A stretch of 64,000 nt of DNA from Sarcomyxa edulis (taxonomy: Eukaryota; Basidiomycota; Agaricomycetes; Agaricales; Mycenaceae). The notes beneath the pieces were generated by a model that ran no database searches, was not told the origin of the DNA, and saw only the letters and a list, made by a program, of their open reading frames with translations. Every line of letters starts with the position of its first letter. The first letter of the stretch is position 1. The stretch is from positions 248,001-312,000 of the forward strand of contig QUOL01000016.1 of the NCBI GenBank assembly GCA_009761415.1, given 5' to 3'. Shown here one piece after another: positions 35,663 through 47,231 of the stretch. Both the position numbers and the translations under genes were made by a program.

Positions 35663-37131
35663 ATGATCCTCGACAATAGATTGTCGGTGTCCCAAACGTT
35701 CAATGCAAGTCTGGTGAGCCTAACCCGTGTTGCGGTCTCGTGTACTCTGCTCAGTGCTGACCTGCTCTGCTGTATTCGCGTATCTTAGGAAAAAGCTCAG
35801 CCTCAGCTCCCAGTGAGCCCAACAGTGTCCGAGAGCCCACCACCTTACAGGCTCGGCACTATCAGATCCACCACGAGTACCCACCCACGTTCCAGAGCTC
35901 AGAGCAGAGAACGTCGAACCCACCATACCCATGGTAATCACCACAGCTCGATTTCATCCGAGTTTCTATCGCCACCACCAAATGGACAAGTTCCTAAGAC
36001 ACATCAAAGCTCAGGAGCTTTGGAAGCGCCGGCACACTTGCAGCTTCCAAGTGCTGATCGTCTGAGCCCTAACTATAGCACCACCTCATCGTTCTCCAAT
36101 TCCTCCGTCTCTTTGCACCATGATGGTCAACAGGCTCTGCCATACAATTACAACACTTCCTCCAGACTGAATTTATCAGAATCTCCACCGCCATTGCCGC
36201 TTTCTCGCCCTTCTAGTAGTTCTACGGTGCCAACGAGTCAAGTCTTCATGCAAACTGGAAGTAAATCAATTTCTGGTCAGTACGAATTCTGTCCTTATCT
36301 ACCTTCCCATCTAATTCTCTTCCATCTATCAATAACTAACTTCACTTCTGTGATACTGCAGGTACCTGGTTCATCGATCCACTGCTCCCAGCCGTTAGCA
36401 ATATCCCTATCCCGAGATCTTCGCACCACAGACACTTGCCACCAAACGCCTGCTTCCGTAGCCGCAGTGGACCCATTAACATCAATTTGGTTGCTACTGG
36501 TCATCCCAGCCAGCCCTCGAAGGCTGTCGTCGATGTTGTAACTCGGAGTAGTGATATTTCCGTCAACTTAGTAGGTGTTCTTCTATCCGTCAGCTGCTCG
36601 AAGAATCTGTTCTGATAGACACCTACGTCGTAGCTGGAGCTTCAACCATCAAAATGTGTACACCTCCAAGCATATTCTCGTACGGGTACGTCAAATTCCT
36701 CAATCATGGGACTCTTTTACAGTGCATCTCTGCACCATGAATACCCCACCTCTTCCCATGCCAACTGCGTTCTCAGCTGATGATGATCTTCATTCTGACC
36801 AGGTGACATAACGCTCTTCGTTCCCAAAAACTTCGATGGTGTCGTACATCTTCGTACTCGAAAAGGGACTATCGATATCATGCCAGCATTAGCAAAAATG
36901 ATAAGGATTCTCAAATCAACTGACGACGAGGCTCTTATCATGATTACTGGAGGTTCCTACACTCCTCCTGCTCGTCCAGGATTAGGAACGACAGGATTCA
37001 TTGATGCCCCGGCGGCTGACTTCTGTGAGCTAAATAGCCGTTCTGGAAAGCTTTCGATAGGGCTGAGTGGTGAAGATCGAACTGTCCCTAAAGTAGGGCT
37101 TTGGGGTAAACTCTTTCACCAATCACCATGA
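35663..37131 (+). CDS. hypothetical protein resembling basidiomycete DUF7330 proteins
   Basis: Function unknown. Exon 1 (35663-35713) codes MILDNRLSVSQTFNASL, spliced in phase 0 to 35789, which opens QPQLPVSPTVSESPPPYRLG. A Ser/Pro/His-rich disordered part follows. After the intron starting near 36277 comes the conserved-looking part: GTWFIDPLLPAVSNIPIPRS, PININLVATGHPSQPSKAVV, VTRSSDISVNL, DTYVVAGASTIKMCTPPSIF, then GDITLFVPKNFDGVVHLRTR and KGTIDIMPALAKMIRILKST, ending VPKVGLWGKLFHQSP. Repeated short strands of the type DI.V.L / G.I.. fit an adhesin-like beta repeat fold, as in DUF7330. Two internal junctions (near 36571-36602 and 36684-36803) could not be fixed in phase, so the middle of the protein is uncertain or the gene is damaged there. 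Confidence 0.6.
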
Positions 37132-37513
37132 TTCCTCCCCCTTTGCTCTGATACCCACCTACTTACATGCTCTGTAATATATCTACAAATTCTAGAACTA
37201 TATATTGAAATAATTCGTGCTGATATGGGACGTGAGCGACTGCCGGCGCCATCAGGTGAGCGCTCCAGTCCCTCTCCAGCTGTCCCGAGATCTCGAGAGG
37301 ACCTGAGCAGACAGTCTGAGTAACATCTTGTTTAGCTAAATCCCGATGACGACGGGACGCTCACAGCCAACTCACAGCAGTGTGGCAACACCAGATCTGT
37401 GAAACCGATCAACGATCGAGCCGTTTTGGGAGCGCCTCGATCATGATTTCATCCATCCAGGTTCCAACCAAAACCATGAATTTCCTCCAACTACCGGACC
37501 TTCAGGGATCTTC
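37132..37513 (+). other. spacer that may hold 5' exons of the M20 peptidase gene
   Basis: Open + frames here read MGRERLPAPSGERSSPSPA (37225) and LTAVWQHQICETDQRSSRF (37372), and a frame in phase with the M20 gene runs back to about 37440. I could not find junctions joining these to the M20 exons, so they may be leader sequence. Confidence 0.3.
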
Positions 37514-39752
37514 ATGTCCGACCATATCCACGACGGAGGCTGTTTTGGTGGTTTCTTCAAGTTGAGATCGCGGAAGACCATCCCCGAAGCATCTCTAGAA
37601 CCCTCACCCGAACATCCCCCGGAAGACAACGAAGAGAACAAAGTAACCGTTTGAAATCTTCGCCTTTCGTCTCCTTCTGACACACACTTTTCTACAGCCA
37701 GATTATGTCTGTTTTAACCTTCCCTGCGATTTTTCCTATGGTCCTCAGGCGGACTGGTGGTCACCAGACGACGAGGAACTCCCTGCATATCCGCGGACGG
37801 CCGCTGACGGGTTAGTCAGTCCTGAGATCGTCAAAACTATCGAGGATTGCCTCGATAAGCTCGATCCTGAGCTGAGGAGACTCAGTCTCCAGATACACGG
37901 TACGACCTCTTCCCTCTACTTCATTATCGGGCAAGCGTATTGAGCCTTGTCTTCCAAAGATCATCCTGAGCTCATGTTCCAAGAGGTGTAAGTGTTCCGT
38001 CTCTCGTGAGAATAACCGGGTCGCTAACATCGATATGCAGATACGCCCATGACCTCCTTACTAAGTACATGGGAGACCACGGGTTCTCCGTCACCAAACA
38101 TTACCTCGGGCTTAGTACGGCATGGCGCGCAGAATACACTCGAGGTAAAGGTGGTCGCGTCCTCGGAATCAATTCCGAAATGGACGCTCTGAAGTCCTTA
38201 GGACACGGTTCGTTTTCCTCATCCCTCCCTCACCGCTGCCTTGCGAGCCTAACACAACTGAACTCATAGCCTGTGGACACAATCTCATCGCAGTAAGCGG
38301 TGTGGGTGTCGCGATTTCTGTCAAAGCTGCGATGGAAAAACACAACATTCCAGGGAAGATTGTCCTTCTCGGAACTCCCGGTAAAATGGATTTATCTTAT
38401 CCCGTGTTCTCAAGTCAACTAACTCATGCCACCGAAGCCGAAGAAGGCGGAGGAGGTAAAGTCATCCTGCTCGAACGGGGTGGATATAATGACATGGATG
38501 TCTGCATCATGTCAGTCCAGCTCTAGCGACAGTTGCTTCATTGAATCCCCATGTGCTATGATGCTAATCTCAGTTCATAGGTGTCACCCATGCCCCGGCC
38601 CCCTCAACAGTGTAAGCATCGGCCCAACCACTGCGCTCCAAAACATAGAAGTGGAGTACTTCGGTCATGCAGCACACGCCGGTGCAGCGCCCTGGGAAGG
38701 GACGAATGCTCTGGACGCCGCTTTTTCGGCATATTCGAGTATCTCCATGCTTCGACAACAGATGAAGCCGGACCACCGAGTCCATGGGATTGTACAAGGG
38801 AAGAACTGGTCTCCGAATGGTGCGTTCGATACGACTTCATCCTTACTTCTCGCTTGGGAGTTAAATCGCATCGATCATACAGTGATCCCCGATTATGCAA
38901 ATATGCGTTGGATAATCAGAGCGCCTACCCATGAAGAACTGGAACCGTTCTGCAAACGGGTCAAGGCTTGCTTCGAGTACGTGGTCTCCGCCACAGTTGT
39001 TCTTCCGAGACAGACCGATTGACAGATTCATTAAATAGAGCAGCAGCTTTAGCTACAGGCTGCAGACTCACACTGAAGTTGGATCCACCTTACTTCGACC
39101 TCCGTCAGAATAGCATCTTAGGCAAGAACTTTCATCTAATCTCTACTTTGATTCATGGACTTATTCATATGATTACTCAGCCAGTGAATTCTCCGACGTA
39201 GTGTCTCAACGGTATGGCATGGTATCCAGTCCGATCCAAACATCAGCATCTACAGATTTTGTAAGCTTTCCATTCATCGATGCTCTCACCTTCAGCATCA
39301 ATGCATTGATGATCTCTCTATCAAGGGCAATGTAACCCACAGTAGGTTGCCACCGCCGCCCCATATATTCTCACCCATCAGACCCGTCCTAACCGCTTTG
39401 TAAACAGAACTCCCTTCATTACATCCGACGTTCGGTGAGTCCAGACACCATCCAGGGATATTTTTTGCCGATTTAAACTGAGTTCTTTTTCACGCCCCGT
39501 CAGCTATACCAACGACCCCCAACGGCGGCAATCACACCGTTGAGTTCGCGAAGGCTGCACGGACGAAGAAAGCCCATACCGCCACCATGCTCGTCACCAA
39601 AGGGTTAGCGATTACTGGCTTCCGAGTACTCGTGGATGAAGCATTTTTCAACAATGTATGACGCTATCATTTTTGACGGTGACTGACTGACAAGTTTTCC
39701 ACAGGTTAAGGCAGCATTTATACCCAGTGGCGCGGTGGCGAACAAGCCCTAA
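37514..39752 (+). CDS. M20-family metallopeptidase / amidohydrolase (PM20D2-like)
   Basis: Predicted zinc-dependent hydrolase of N-acyl or dipeptide amide bonds. Exons begin 37514-37642 and 37698-37899; about eight more follow. Landmarks: LRRLSLQIHDHPELMFQEV, RVLGINSEMDALKSLGHACG with the zinc-binding HxCGH of this family (GHACGHNLIA spans an intron), KIVLLGTPAEEGGGGK with the catalytic and metal-binding Glu pair, DVCIMCHPCPG, then the dimerisation domain VEYFGHAAHAGAAPWEGTNA and LDAAFSAYSSISMLRQQM. The C-terminal catalytic part contains STDFGNVTHKLPSLHPTFAI, HTVEFAKAARTKKAHTATM and a short tail SGAVANKP. All expected metal ligands are visible. The chosen ATG (MSDHIHDGGCFGGFFKLRSR) is the first that stays in frame, but the frame is open further upstream and 5' exons may exist. 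The Pro/Glu-rich leader before PDYVCFNLPCDFSYGPQADW is longer than usual. The gene converges with the DnaJ gene. Confidence 0.85.
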
Positions 39753-40031
39753 AGCTACCAAATTCCAGATGTATCTCCGGGTGAATATCTACTTCGACCA
39801 CACACTGAGACTGACGGTATATACGCAACGCCGGAACTAGTGTAATATATTGTGAAAGAATCATAGCAAGGATGTAGCTATAAAGCCATCCGCAAAACAT
39901 AGATATCCATTACAGCACATAAAAGCGCAGCAAATGTATGATACTTCCGTTAGTATCGGTTAGGGAATAGTCATGTGTAGTACGGGCACACGTACGAAAA
40001 GGTACTAGATAAATGTCTCCATTACAGGAAT

Positions 40032-42359
40032 TTAAGCAGGGACGGAAGCTTTTTCTTTCTTCTCCTCTTCCTCCTTTAAGATTCGGATGGCTTCCTCTCT
40101 CTTAGCTTTCGCCATCGCGTGTGCATGCGCTCTGTTCTGTTTTGACTTTGGTTGCGCAGCCTCGGCGACCATTCTAGCAAGGAGAGTAAGAAGCCGATGT
40201 CAGCAAAAAACCATCAATCTCATGGATGAGGATCATACCTCTCAAGCGCTCGGCGTTCCTCGTCGGACTCGTCAGGTACCGCTGACTTGAATATTGCACC
40301 CATGATGAGTAAGCCCTTATGATGATAATCATAAGATCAGTGACCGCTGATACAACAACATGGACTAAAAAATTGTACCTTGGCTCGGTTGTACAGAACC
40401 TGGTCAGAAGCTCCCGGTTCTTTCAGAACGTTATCTACGACCTCGCGAAGGACCTGTATGACTTCGAGTCGTGCTCCCCGCCATGATGCGAGCATGATCT
40501 TGATCAGGAGTGTGAGACATGGAAATTTGTCGATCGACACTGACGACATACCTTGCCAGTAACGTCCATCTCGAGAGACCGAAGTTCCTCTTCTCCTAGC
40601 TCGCCTTTAGCTTGGAGTTTCTCCATTTCCTGCGGTGAAAATATGATATATCAGCGATAGCATAACCCTTAGCGGAGAATGAGTCTGACTAGCATCATGT
40701 CCCGCACGCTCAGACTGGGAGTTGAAGTCCATTAGTCGAAGTTCTGGCAACCAAAATCGATGCAAACCTACGCGCTGCCTATGGCACCCCAGACATCTTT
40801 AGCCAGAGAACCCTTTTCCTTCAAACGGGAAAAAAATCCAGGACTATATAAGCGTCAAAGATCAGGGAATGAAACGAGATGGATAGATGTTTTGACTCGC
40901 ATTCCCAAGAATTTGCGTGATTTGAAGAATGAGGAGGCTTTCATCATATATACTGTGCCAATCGTGTGTAATAGCTAGGGCGCAACGATGTCTGGTTAGC
41001 AATTTCCATCGGTAAAACCGTATAGTATGGTGAACCGAATAAAAACTCACCTCAACGCCAAAGCTTTCCAACTTCAAATCTTCAGCCTCTCTCTTCATCT
41101 TTGCTTCAAATGTCAATGTTTCCTTATCGTCCTTCTCCCCAGGTTTCTCCGCCTCTACAAAAGGCCTCAGTCTGTCGATCAATTTCGTTGTCAACATTTT
41201 GATTCTGGCTTCCATGACTTTCCGTCTCTCTTTCTCCTGCTCGTGTAACTTCGCCCTTTGTTCTGCGCTCAACTTGTTCGCACGTTTTTTGGCCGCAGCT
41301 GCATCCTTTTCCTTGGAAGAAGTAGATGGGGAAGGAGATGGGGCTTCAGTGTTGTTCGGAGAAGTTGAGATCAATGACGTCTGAACTGAATGCGTGGCAG
41401 TCGTCGGTGAGGTAGGCAGAGGCACCCTGGCTGGAGAAGGTGGTTTTACAAAGGGTGAAGATGGCCGCGATCCATTTGTAGAGGATGGTGCTTCATCGGG
41501 AGAAGTAACGTGTACAGGTATGGGACTGGCGACAGACGGAGTGGTAGCGCCGGTATGGGTATCAACATCGGCGTTCATCTGTTTCTCGATTTCTGCCTTT
41601 TCCTCCTCCGACATCATAGTTGTGGCTACGGACGTCATATCCTTCATGATTGAGATTTCGCCAATCTTTGTATGCGTAGATTCAATGTTGTCAATATGAC
41701 GGACGAAAGGCTGTTGAGGAATATGAGACTCACATAGTCTATGAATCTCTCTCCCCCGAAGACATTCGCAAAGAACCCGGCAGCGTCCTCCATTCCTACA
41801 CCGCCTTCCTTATCCACCTAGGAAATCCGATTATGACGACTATAGGCGATACTAGATAAGATTTAACATACCATAGTCTTTCCATTCTTATCGTACACTG
41901 CTCGTAGATTCTGTAAACCAACTTCGTGTTAGTATTGTGACGTCTATGTTCTACTGTAGACGGCTAGAGCAATGTAGATATACTCACAGGATCAGACAAA
42001 ACCTGGTACGCTTGACTTGCGACATAAGGGCAAGAGAATAAATGTCCGTTCATGTATCTGACCCAGAAAACGTAACTGCGCACCTGATGTCCTTGAATTT
42101 CTCCTCTGCTCCATCTTCCTGGTTCTTGTCTGGGTGATACTGGCGTAGAGATTAGTAACAATCCTCCAGGCGATGTCGTTCCGTCCGAAGTCCCGATCAC
42201 TAACTTTCATGGCCTGTCTCCGATACCCCTTCTTCAACTCTGTATCGTCCGCATCTGGGCTAACGCCCAACTGCAGAGGATGTTCAATTAGTATTGGTAC
42301 GTTTAGGTTGAACCCAAGAGACTTACAAGATCATAATATTCCGTCTCTACGGGTGCCAT
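40032..42359 (-). CDS. DnaJ (Hsp40) co-chaperone with C-terminal DnaJ-X domain
   Basis: Type III J-protein similar to yeast Caj1/Djp1: the J domain stimulates Hsp70 ATPase, and the X domain family acts in peroxisomal import and membrane-associated folding. The J domain is split by introns: MAPVETEYYDL, LGVSPDADDTELKKGYRRQA, YHPDKNQEDGAEEKFKDI (intact HPD) and QAYQVLSDP, then NLRAVYDKNGKTMV. Next AAGFFANVFGGERFIDY, a Ser/Pro/Thr-rich linker, a basic coiled-coil stretch (ANKLSAEQRAKLHEQEKERR), KLIDRLRPFVEAEKPGEKD, and the X domain: LLHTIGTVYMMKASSFFKS, KEKGSLAKDVWGAIGSAL, LEVIQVLREVVDNVLKEP, ending in a Lys/Glu-rich tail (ILKEEEEKKEKASVPA). Both start and stop are clear. A decayed copy of the 5' half of this gene lies 0.9 kb upstream. 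Confidence 0.92.
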
Positions 42360-43239
42360 ACTTGAAGCAGTACTACTGAACGGCAATGGTTGGGCTGGGA
42401 GAACTTGGGAGATCCGCAGCTGGATAGATTGTTGTAATGGCAAGAATCCAAGAGTGAACTTGGAGAACGACGACGGTTCGATCTGAGCAGTAAATTCGAC
42501 GAACTGCTAGCTCAGCTGAGGGCCAGAGAGGAGAATAAAGATTCCGGTGCCGAACCAAATTTGGATCCACAGCCACCGGCTTCTTTCTTCGAAGCTGTGA
42601 CGAAGGACAGTGAAATGTATTCAAGAATGACAGTCCAGAGGTATGTATACTAGAAAATAAACGATATACGATGCAGTGATATATGACTAGTAGTAGCCGA
42701 GAGAGTTACTCTTGAGATGTAAGTCAAGTAAGCAACTTGAAGAGTAGCGAAATCGACAATAAGCAAGCAAACTCACCCACTGACATCGAGCATAGGGAAT
42801 TCAAGCGATACATATTTAGATAAGTCTACCGTGGACAAGAACCATGGGTCTGAGAATAGGCAGAGTAGTCAGTACTGAGCCTGGTGATCTCGGACATGAA
42901 GAACATACATCACAAATGTTGACGCGTGTCATGACTGCGTGAAAGTCTGTAGTTAGTTACAATTATGGATGTACAGACTTGGGCGCAGAAAATGGAACAA
43001 GACAGCCTAAAGAGAGATACTAGCATCCCAGTAACTTTTGGAATGGAATGAATGATACGTGGAACGCACCTGTCCCAGAACTGACCTTAGGCGAGACGCT
43101 TGCGACAGCTGAAGATATATCTATACGTGGAAGATTGTCAGATTAGCATCATGAGGGAAGGAGAAGAATGATGGCAAAGCCTAGTAAAGCTCACAAAATT
43201 GACAGCACAAAGACGACTCCGGCTAACACAGTCTATGAC
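42360..43239. other. intergenic between DnaJ gene and its decayed copy
   Basis: About 880 bases. The proximal part is the DnaJ promoter. Further on there are several GT-AG pairs on the minus strand but no frame with sustained coding sense. Around 43090-43120 the minus strand reads ISSAVASVSPK, weakly like the DMTSVATTMMS part of the DnaJ protein, so the pseudogene may extend into this stretch. Confidence 0.4.
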
Positions 43240-43687
43240 TTGGTCATTTCGTACGCTCGTAGTTTCTATCGGTACAAGCAACAACATGAGACATCAAACA
43301 CGACAATCCTTATAAGCGTGTAAGTACTCACAGGGTCCGATATCATTGAATGCATGACTGAGGAAATATCGATGCATCAATTCATCGGACACTTAACATC
43401 TAATACTTGCGCCACGCACCTGATATTCTTGTAACATTCCACCGCACATTGTTGTTAGTTCTTGTCGGGATAGTACTGTCAGTGAACAAGAGCTCGGTCA
43501 ACAAATTGATACTCCCTGTAAGAGGAAAATCATACCTTCATGTTCTGTCTCCGATGCGTTTTGTTCAGCTCCATAAAGTCCGCATGTCTACCTGCGTAGG
43601 TTTTAATATGTATCACTGTCGTCGAAAGGAGAGAGACTCACCGAATCATGGCCTAAGCAGAGAACTCCGTCTCTATGAGTTCGACAT
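43240..43687 (-). pseudogene. decayed partial duplicate of the adjacent DnaJ-X gene
   Basis: The minus strand follows the first four exons of the DnaJ gene at 42359 in the same order. ATG-equivalent at 43687, then tagagacggagttc (parent: tagagacggaatatt); a block with tatcggagacag-like sequence (gcatcggagacagaacatgaag, parent gtatcggagacaggccatgaaag); tactatcccgacaagaact (YYPDKN; parent YHPDKN); gaatatcag|gtgcgtgg (parent gacatcag|gtgcgcag); and gaaactacgagc (parent gaatctacgagc). The His of HPD is a Tyr, the start exon contains a TAG in frame, a TAA follows PDKN, and the reading frame is lost several times. Introns sit at the same places, so this is DNA-level duplication and not a retrocopy. 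The linker and X domain are missing. Confidence 0.72.
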
Positions 43688-44280
43688 CTGACAAACACGC
43701 ACTCGAAGTGATACTTTGTCGCGTGCTTGAAAGTGACCCGTACTGTAAATTGAGGTATAAATAATCAACGCGTCTTTCAGCCTCCCAAAGAGATACCTAC
43801 TCACCTTGTTCCATACACCTGGCCTTCAAAGGGGTAGACCGACAACCGTCGGGATTGCCGATAGACCTCGGAGGATGATTCAAACGCGTCCGCGCGTCCG
43901 CGATGCCGAACTTTGAACCGTCGGCACATCGCACAACCGCGGTGATGTCAGAGGCCAGGTGAAAAAATAACATTGCAATGAATAGCGGAAGGATACAACA
44001 GTGAGGAATGTACAGTGAACAAGGAACCCGATATGTATCTATCCATAAAATAGGACGAACCCCCGAACTCGAAAAGGGGTGTGATAATGGTAACAACAGT
44101 TCTAGATAGCGTGTGAGGTGTGTGTATGTGTGAGTATATGGTGACGTGAAGTTGCGAAATGGATGTGCAGGTGAGGGAAATCCAGATAAGTGTGTTCCAA
44201 TGGTAGAAACAGAGAGAGGGAATGAGGGAGAGAGGGAGGGAGAGAAGATAAATAATAATGATAGCTTCCGATTGATTCGA
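43688..44280. other. intergenic; no supported gene
   Basis: About 590 bases. A 99-codon minus frame (43797-44096) lacks motifs. A GA-rich run (gagggaatgagggagagagg) lies near 44216-44245, and (gt)-rich sequence near 44110-44130, probably in the 3' UTR of the next minus gene. Confidence 0.4.
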
Positions 44281-45207
44281 CTATTCGTTCGAATCCACGC
44301 CGGGAGAAAACCGGACCTCTTTCTTCTCTGGTGAATGTTGTAGGTCCATCGTACTGGGCGGCGCGCTGGATGTGACGGACCCCGAACCGGGTAAGAGCAT
44401 GCGCATTCGTGCTTTGAGCGATACGGATATGAGCGAACGCGATCGGGATGAATTCAACGTGGAGGACGTTGTCGGTGTTGTGGGTGCGGAAGATAGAGAA
44501 GTCGCTGAGGGTGTGGGTGTCGGCGACGGAGAAAGCTGTGTTGATACGGTCAAAGTAGATGATTTTTTCAGGGATGAACGCGCAGGTGGTGGTGGATGAG
44601 AAACAGGAGGTACGGTTGACGCTCGTGGGGGTGGGGTGCGATGTGAGTATGGATAGGAGTATGAGCGGGATTGAGGTACTGTATGACGTTGAGAACCAAT
44701 CATGGAACTACGCTGGAGGTATTGGGGTTGCCTTCCATGAGGCTGTCTCAGATGAGGCGTACGAGAAACATGCAGCCCCATAGCGATCTGCTCTACGGTT
44801 GGAGGGGCGGATGCTGGGTCCTGAGAGCGAAACCGAGAAGGTGTGACTGGGCGACGTTCCTCAGGGGTGGAGTACATGCCTATCTCCTAAACATCGAGGA
44901 TAAGTCTCAGCGGTGTTAATCAACAGATGAAAGAGCTACTGACAGCAATTTCAAGTTTTTTCGGTGGTGAGGTTGCATGACTGAAAGACTTTCGCACTGA
45001 GGTCATGATTCTGGACGAAGTTTTTTGAGGCTTCGGAGGGGGTGGGCTCGAATCAAGAGATCGAATAGGCAGAGATGCCACTGGATGATCATACGCAGCC
45101 TTGGTGACTCGAGGCATAGCTATGGAGTATGAGTCTGAGGATGCTGACGGGGATGAACAGCGGGAATGTGAACGGTTTTCGGTGAGAGTAGGAGATGATG
45201 TTCGCAT
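44281..45207 (-). CDS. hypothetical Ser/Pro-rich protein, 289 aa
   Basis: Function unknown. Two exons, 45207-44944 and 44886-44281, phase 0, with a GTCAGT donor and TTTAG acceptor; sum 289 aa. It begins MRTSSPTLTENRSHSRCSSP and is rich in Ser, Pro, Thr and Arg throughout, so mostly disordered. Slightly more constrained pieces are PRVTKAAYDHPVASLPIRSL, SRIMTSVRKSFSHATSPPKK, PPTVEQIAMGLHVSRTPHLR near the middle, and the C-terminal SPEKKEVRFSPGVDSNE. The VEQIAMGLHVSRTPHLR segment is of a type I have seen in agaricomycete hypotheticals (recollection only). No signal peptide or membrane segment. Strong coding sense over both exons supports a real gene. Confidence 0.65.
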
Positions 45208-46269
45208 AGAGGAGATATAAGATATCTGGGGTATAGCATAGGCAACAAAGAAGAAAAACGGCAACGAGGTTGACGGATAACGCGAAATAAGCCTGGAGAG
45301 CAGCCGGAGCCAGGAGGACGCACAACGTTTTAGGCAAATTCACCTCGGTTGAACCCCGGCTTCTGCCGAAGAAGGCAGTGGCGGTGCCGCCATCAGCATC
45401 ATGACAAAACCTGACAAAACCGTTGAGTATTACATTTCGTCTGACAAACAGCCGGGGCCATTGCACACAATCGGTCCATGCACATAGGGCACCCACAAAG
45501 CACCCGTCTATCTTGGTAAATCGCACTTGTCAGTGGCAGCGGACTGGGCGCCATTCGGCCGTTGAGCGGGGTCGACGGCGGGAAAATTGGGGCAAGTTGA
45601 TATAACCCCACAGTTCCCGCGATCCACTCAAAGTTCGCATCAATCAGCAATATAAAGACTGCCATACTACGTGTCGTGTCGTGTCGTGTCGTTCAGTGAC
45701 GTTGCTTTAGACAGTGAACGAAGCCGTCTTCAAGAGGAATGATCCACCTTCAAGATGCATGCCACTGGGTCTGTCCAACATCCACATGAATTAGAAAACG
45801 GTAGAAGGAAATCCTAGATAGCATCGAAACCACTTCCATGATCCATCCGACGCGACGCGCCCATCACGTGCAGTGACAGGCGGTCCCGCCTACTCCTGCT
45901 CCCAACGCCAGCCGGATCCTCATCGGCTTCAACGTTGAACATTATACCGACAAATCTGCCGCAAGAGGCAGTCAGCCAATGGAGACCAATGATGACGTGG
46001 TTCGTCTGGAATCGTTTCTCAGAATTTCCTATAGACACCAGGGTATGACGTCTCAGCTATACAGATATCTGGCTATGGATGGCGATTGGGTTGACTAACC
46101 TTCATCTAGACGTGAATGTGGGGCCCCATACTTCTATCGAATGGCGTTAGACCACTATATTTATAAAACAGTGATTTTTTAAGCCAAAACTTACGGTGAC
46201 TATACCAAAAGGCCGGGGAACATCATACAAAAGCAGGAAAAAGGTCTTGAAACGAATCTCCTAGTGAAT
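45208..46269. other. intergenic; contains a short tandem repeat
   Basis: About 1.06 kb between a gene start and the next stop on the minus strand. Only frames under about 90 codons without motifs. Contains the GTGTC repeat listed separately. Confidence 0.4.
45671..45692. repeat. pentanucleotide tandem repeat (GTGTC)x4
   Basis: Four exact copies of gtgtc plus two further bases, preceded by ctac. A simple microsatellite in an intergenic region; likely length-variable between strains. Confidence 0.9.
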
Positions 46270-47231
46270 CTACGTTCGTTTCAGCTCCTCAATCTTTCTT
46301 TGCATCGCCAGGTTCGAGATACTGTAGTCCAGAAGCTTTCGCCCAAATTCGTCCAGAGGTTTCGCGTAGCCCTGTTGAGCGACAAATGTGAAGGCCGTGA
46401 ACGTGTGCACAGTTGTTTCTAAGAGAAGGAGAGAATTTGAAAAGTCATAGGTGACTTGCTTGAACAGGCGGGTAGTTGCCCACTCGATCGAGTCCGTGAG
46501 ATAGAACCCTGCACCTAGTGGATGGCGACGGCGGGGCATGTAATCGAATATAATGAACGTCTCTCGCCAGTTTACATGGAAGGTCCTGAGCTTGATGCAA
46601 GTAGTGACTCTGTATGGTTGTTCGATCACGAGAGCGGCTGAATGAGACGTCCATTGGTCGACATAAAGATTGCTGGAATCAGATTTCTCGTGAGAATAGG
46701 AACAGGACGTGGGGTAATCAAGCATACTCCAATAGAGATCGAATATTGGAAAGTGTCGCAGAGACTGGCGGAAATTTGGTGTACTGCAAGGTACGAGAGA
46801 ACACTGGCAATCCCAAGAGCTCAGAAATATCCAGATAAGACTTTGAAGTCCAAAGGGGACACGGGGCGATGATATCCTTGGAAGACAACGTCAAACCAGG
46901 TTTGAGTGCTGTGGGAGAGAACTGGGACACGTACTGAGGCCAGTTCCTTCGAGAGTATCTTTGCTAATAGATCTATTCCGTTATTGTCCGTTCGCTCTTG
47001 ACAAAGAATCGCTCGTGCGCAATTCAAGGCCGCCAAACCACACACAGGAGATGCATCACCCACAGCGTTGCTTTGACAAGTTCGAACCGAAGAATGGGAA
47101 ACGCACAGTATGTTGTTCTCGCAGTCTTTGCGGATTCGGACGTGGAATGGAATCCTGAAGCAGGGGTTCGGTAGCTGAAGTTGATCCTGGGAAGGATAGG
47201 GATTCTGGTTTATCGACGGTACTTCTGCCAT
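46270..47231 (-). CDS. agaricomycete protein of unknown function with CGLAALN motif, 263 aa
   Basis: Three exons: 47231-46935, 46876-46785, 46672-46270; the sum is 792 nt, 263 aa, with canonical splice sites (GTACGT donor, CCAG acceptor). Key pieces: NAVGDASPVCGLAALNCARA with Cys64, a helical stretch with LLAKILSKELASDIIAPC over the first junction, YLDISELLGLPVFSRTLQ, then SAALVIEQPYRVTTCIKLRT, ETFIIFDYMPRRRHPLGAGF and YLTDSIEWATTRLFKQV. I recall similar agaricomycete hypotheticals with the order CGLAALN ... ETFVVFDSHPRP ... GAG, so the family is probably real, but its function is not established. The layout (Cys at the start of a helix, then a strand ending in a FD/H motif) resembles papain-like hydrolases; this is inference. 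The last 50 residues form a Leu/Lys-rich helix. Confidence 0.68.

Noticed and set aside
43407..43691. 94-codon + frame across the DnaJ pseudogene
   Set aside because: It is antisense to the pseudogene, which is identified on the minus strand by ordered similarity to its parent.
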